Positions 4,838-5,102 of a stretch of 5,102 nucleotides of DNA are shown piece after piece. The stretch is from DASVDK01 sp036562265 [NCBI: Thermodesulfobacteriota bacterium]. Its GTDB lineage: Bacteria; DASVDK01. The notes beneath the pieces were generated by a model that made no database searches, was not told where the DNA came from, and was given only the letters and a program-made list of their open reading frames with translations. The stretch is taken from contig DATCKS010000597.1 in the NCBI GenBank assembly GCA_036562265.1, forward strand, positions 1-5,102, written 5' to 3'. Numbering within the stretch: position 1 is the first letter of the stretch; each line of letters opens with the position of its first letter. The position numbers and the translations under genes are program-made.

Positions 4838-4847
4838 ACCCGTGAGT

Positions 4848-5102
4848 CTACTCGATCATCCCCTCGATGGGGCTCGAGGCCTGGGCGTAGAGCTTCCGCG
4901 GGATCCGCCCGGCGAGGAACGACTTGCGGCCCGCCTCGACGGCCGCCTTCATCGCCTGGGCCATGAGCACCGGGTTCTTCGCGCCGGCGATGGCGGTGTT
5001 CATGAGGACGGCGTCGACGCCGAGTTCCATGGCGTAGGCGGCGTCGGACGCCTGGCCGACGCCGGCGTCCACGATGACCGGCACCTTCGCGAACTCGAGG
5101 AT
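4848..5102 (-). CDS. thiG: Thiazole synthase ThiG (C-terminal 84 residues; cut by window edge)
   Basis: ThiG forms the thiazole phosphate ring of thiamine from deoxyxylulose phosphate, dehydroglycine or an equivalent, and the ThiS thiocarboxylate, in the cytoplasm. The visible part is the end of its TIM barrel: [10 protein letters not shown], then [52 protein letters not shown] and the typical ending [10 protein letters not shown]. DAGxG and NTAIA are the phosphate-binding loops of the family. The catalytic Lys, which forms an imine with the substrate, lies outside the window. The gene is the first visible member of the minus-strand thi cluster and ends 10 nt before the thiE/tenI gene, so they are very likely one transcript. 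The match to ThiG is close along the whole visible length. Confidence 0.96.
   Translation of the reverse strand: MLEFAKVPVIVDAGVGQASDAAYAMELGVDAVLMNTAIAGAKNPVLMAQAMKAAVEAGRKSFLAGRIPRKLYAQASSPIEGMIE

Noticed and set aside
4158-4966. Plus-strand open frames opposite the thiE/tenI and thiG genes
   Set aside because: Antisense shadows with low-complexity translations; the minus-strand products match known thiamine families.

Overview
The window comes from a chromosome of very high GC content (about 70% by eye), with strong G/C preference at third codon positions and several GTG starts. An outer-membrane efflux lipoprotein next to an inner-membrane adaptor and an ABC ATPase implies a diderm (Gram-negative) bacterium. 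The sequence does not identify the phylum. A GC-rich proteobacterium, myxococcote, acidobacterium, Rokubacteria or similar lineage would all fit.

Layout. Positions 1-3091 hold one minus-strand operon. It is read as a 24-codon leader ORF, then a NodT/OprM-type outer-membrane lipoprotein, a MacA/HlyD-type periplasmic adaptor, and the N-terminal part of a MacB/LolD-type ABC ATPase that runs off the left edge. Junctions are GTGA (leader/lipoprotein), ATGA (lipoprotein/adaptor), and a 3-nt gap with a Shine-Dalgarno sequence lying across the adaptor stop codon (adaptor/ATPase). Positions 3092-3391 are a divergent control region without a convincing gene. Positions 3392-3958 (+) encode an unrecognised five-helix membrane protein with distinctive His and acidic motifs. 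From the right edge, on the minus strand, come the C-terminal end of thiG, a thiE/tenI-family gene, and a 65-residue protein with two CxxC knuckles around a hydrophobic stretch, resembling a LITAF-like domain.

How the genes work together. The three efflux genes can form a complete tripartite pump: ATPase/permease in the inner membrane, adaptor across the periplasm, and a TolC-like outer-membrane duct. The thi genes belong to thiamine biosynthesis (thiazole formation, and either thiazole-pyrimidine coupling or thiazole tautomerisation). The small CxxC protein is translationally coupled to the thi genes but its role is unknown. It converges with the membrane-protein gene, with 19 bp between the two stop codons.

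Most unusual signals. The leader ORF has by far the best ribosome-binding site in the region, it overlaps the GTG start of the lipoprotein gene, and it contains mutually exclusive inverted repeats. Upstream of it, two 19-bp palindromes with the same 7-5-7 geometry lie 42 bp apart, flanking or overlapping a weak promoter-like sequence. Together these look like an inducible control region for the efflux operon, but that is inference from sequence alone.
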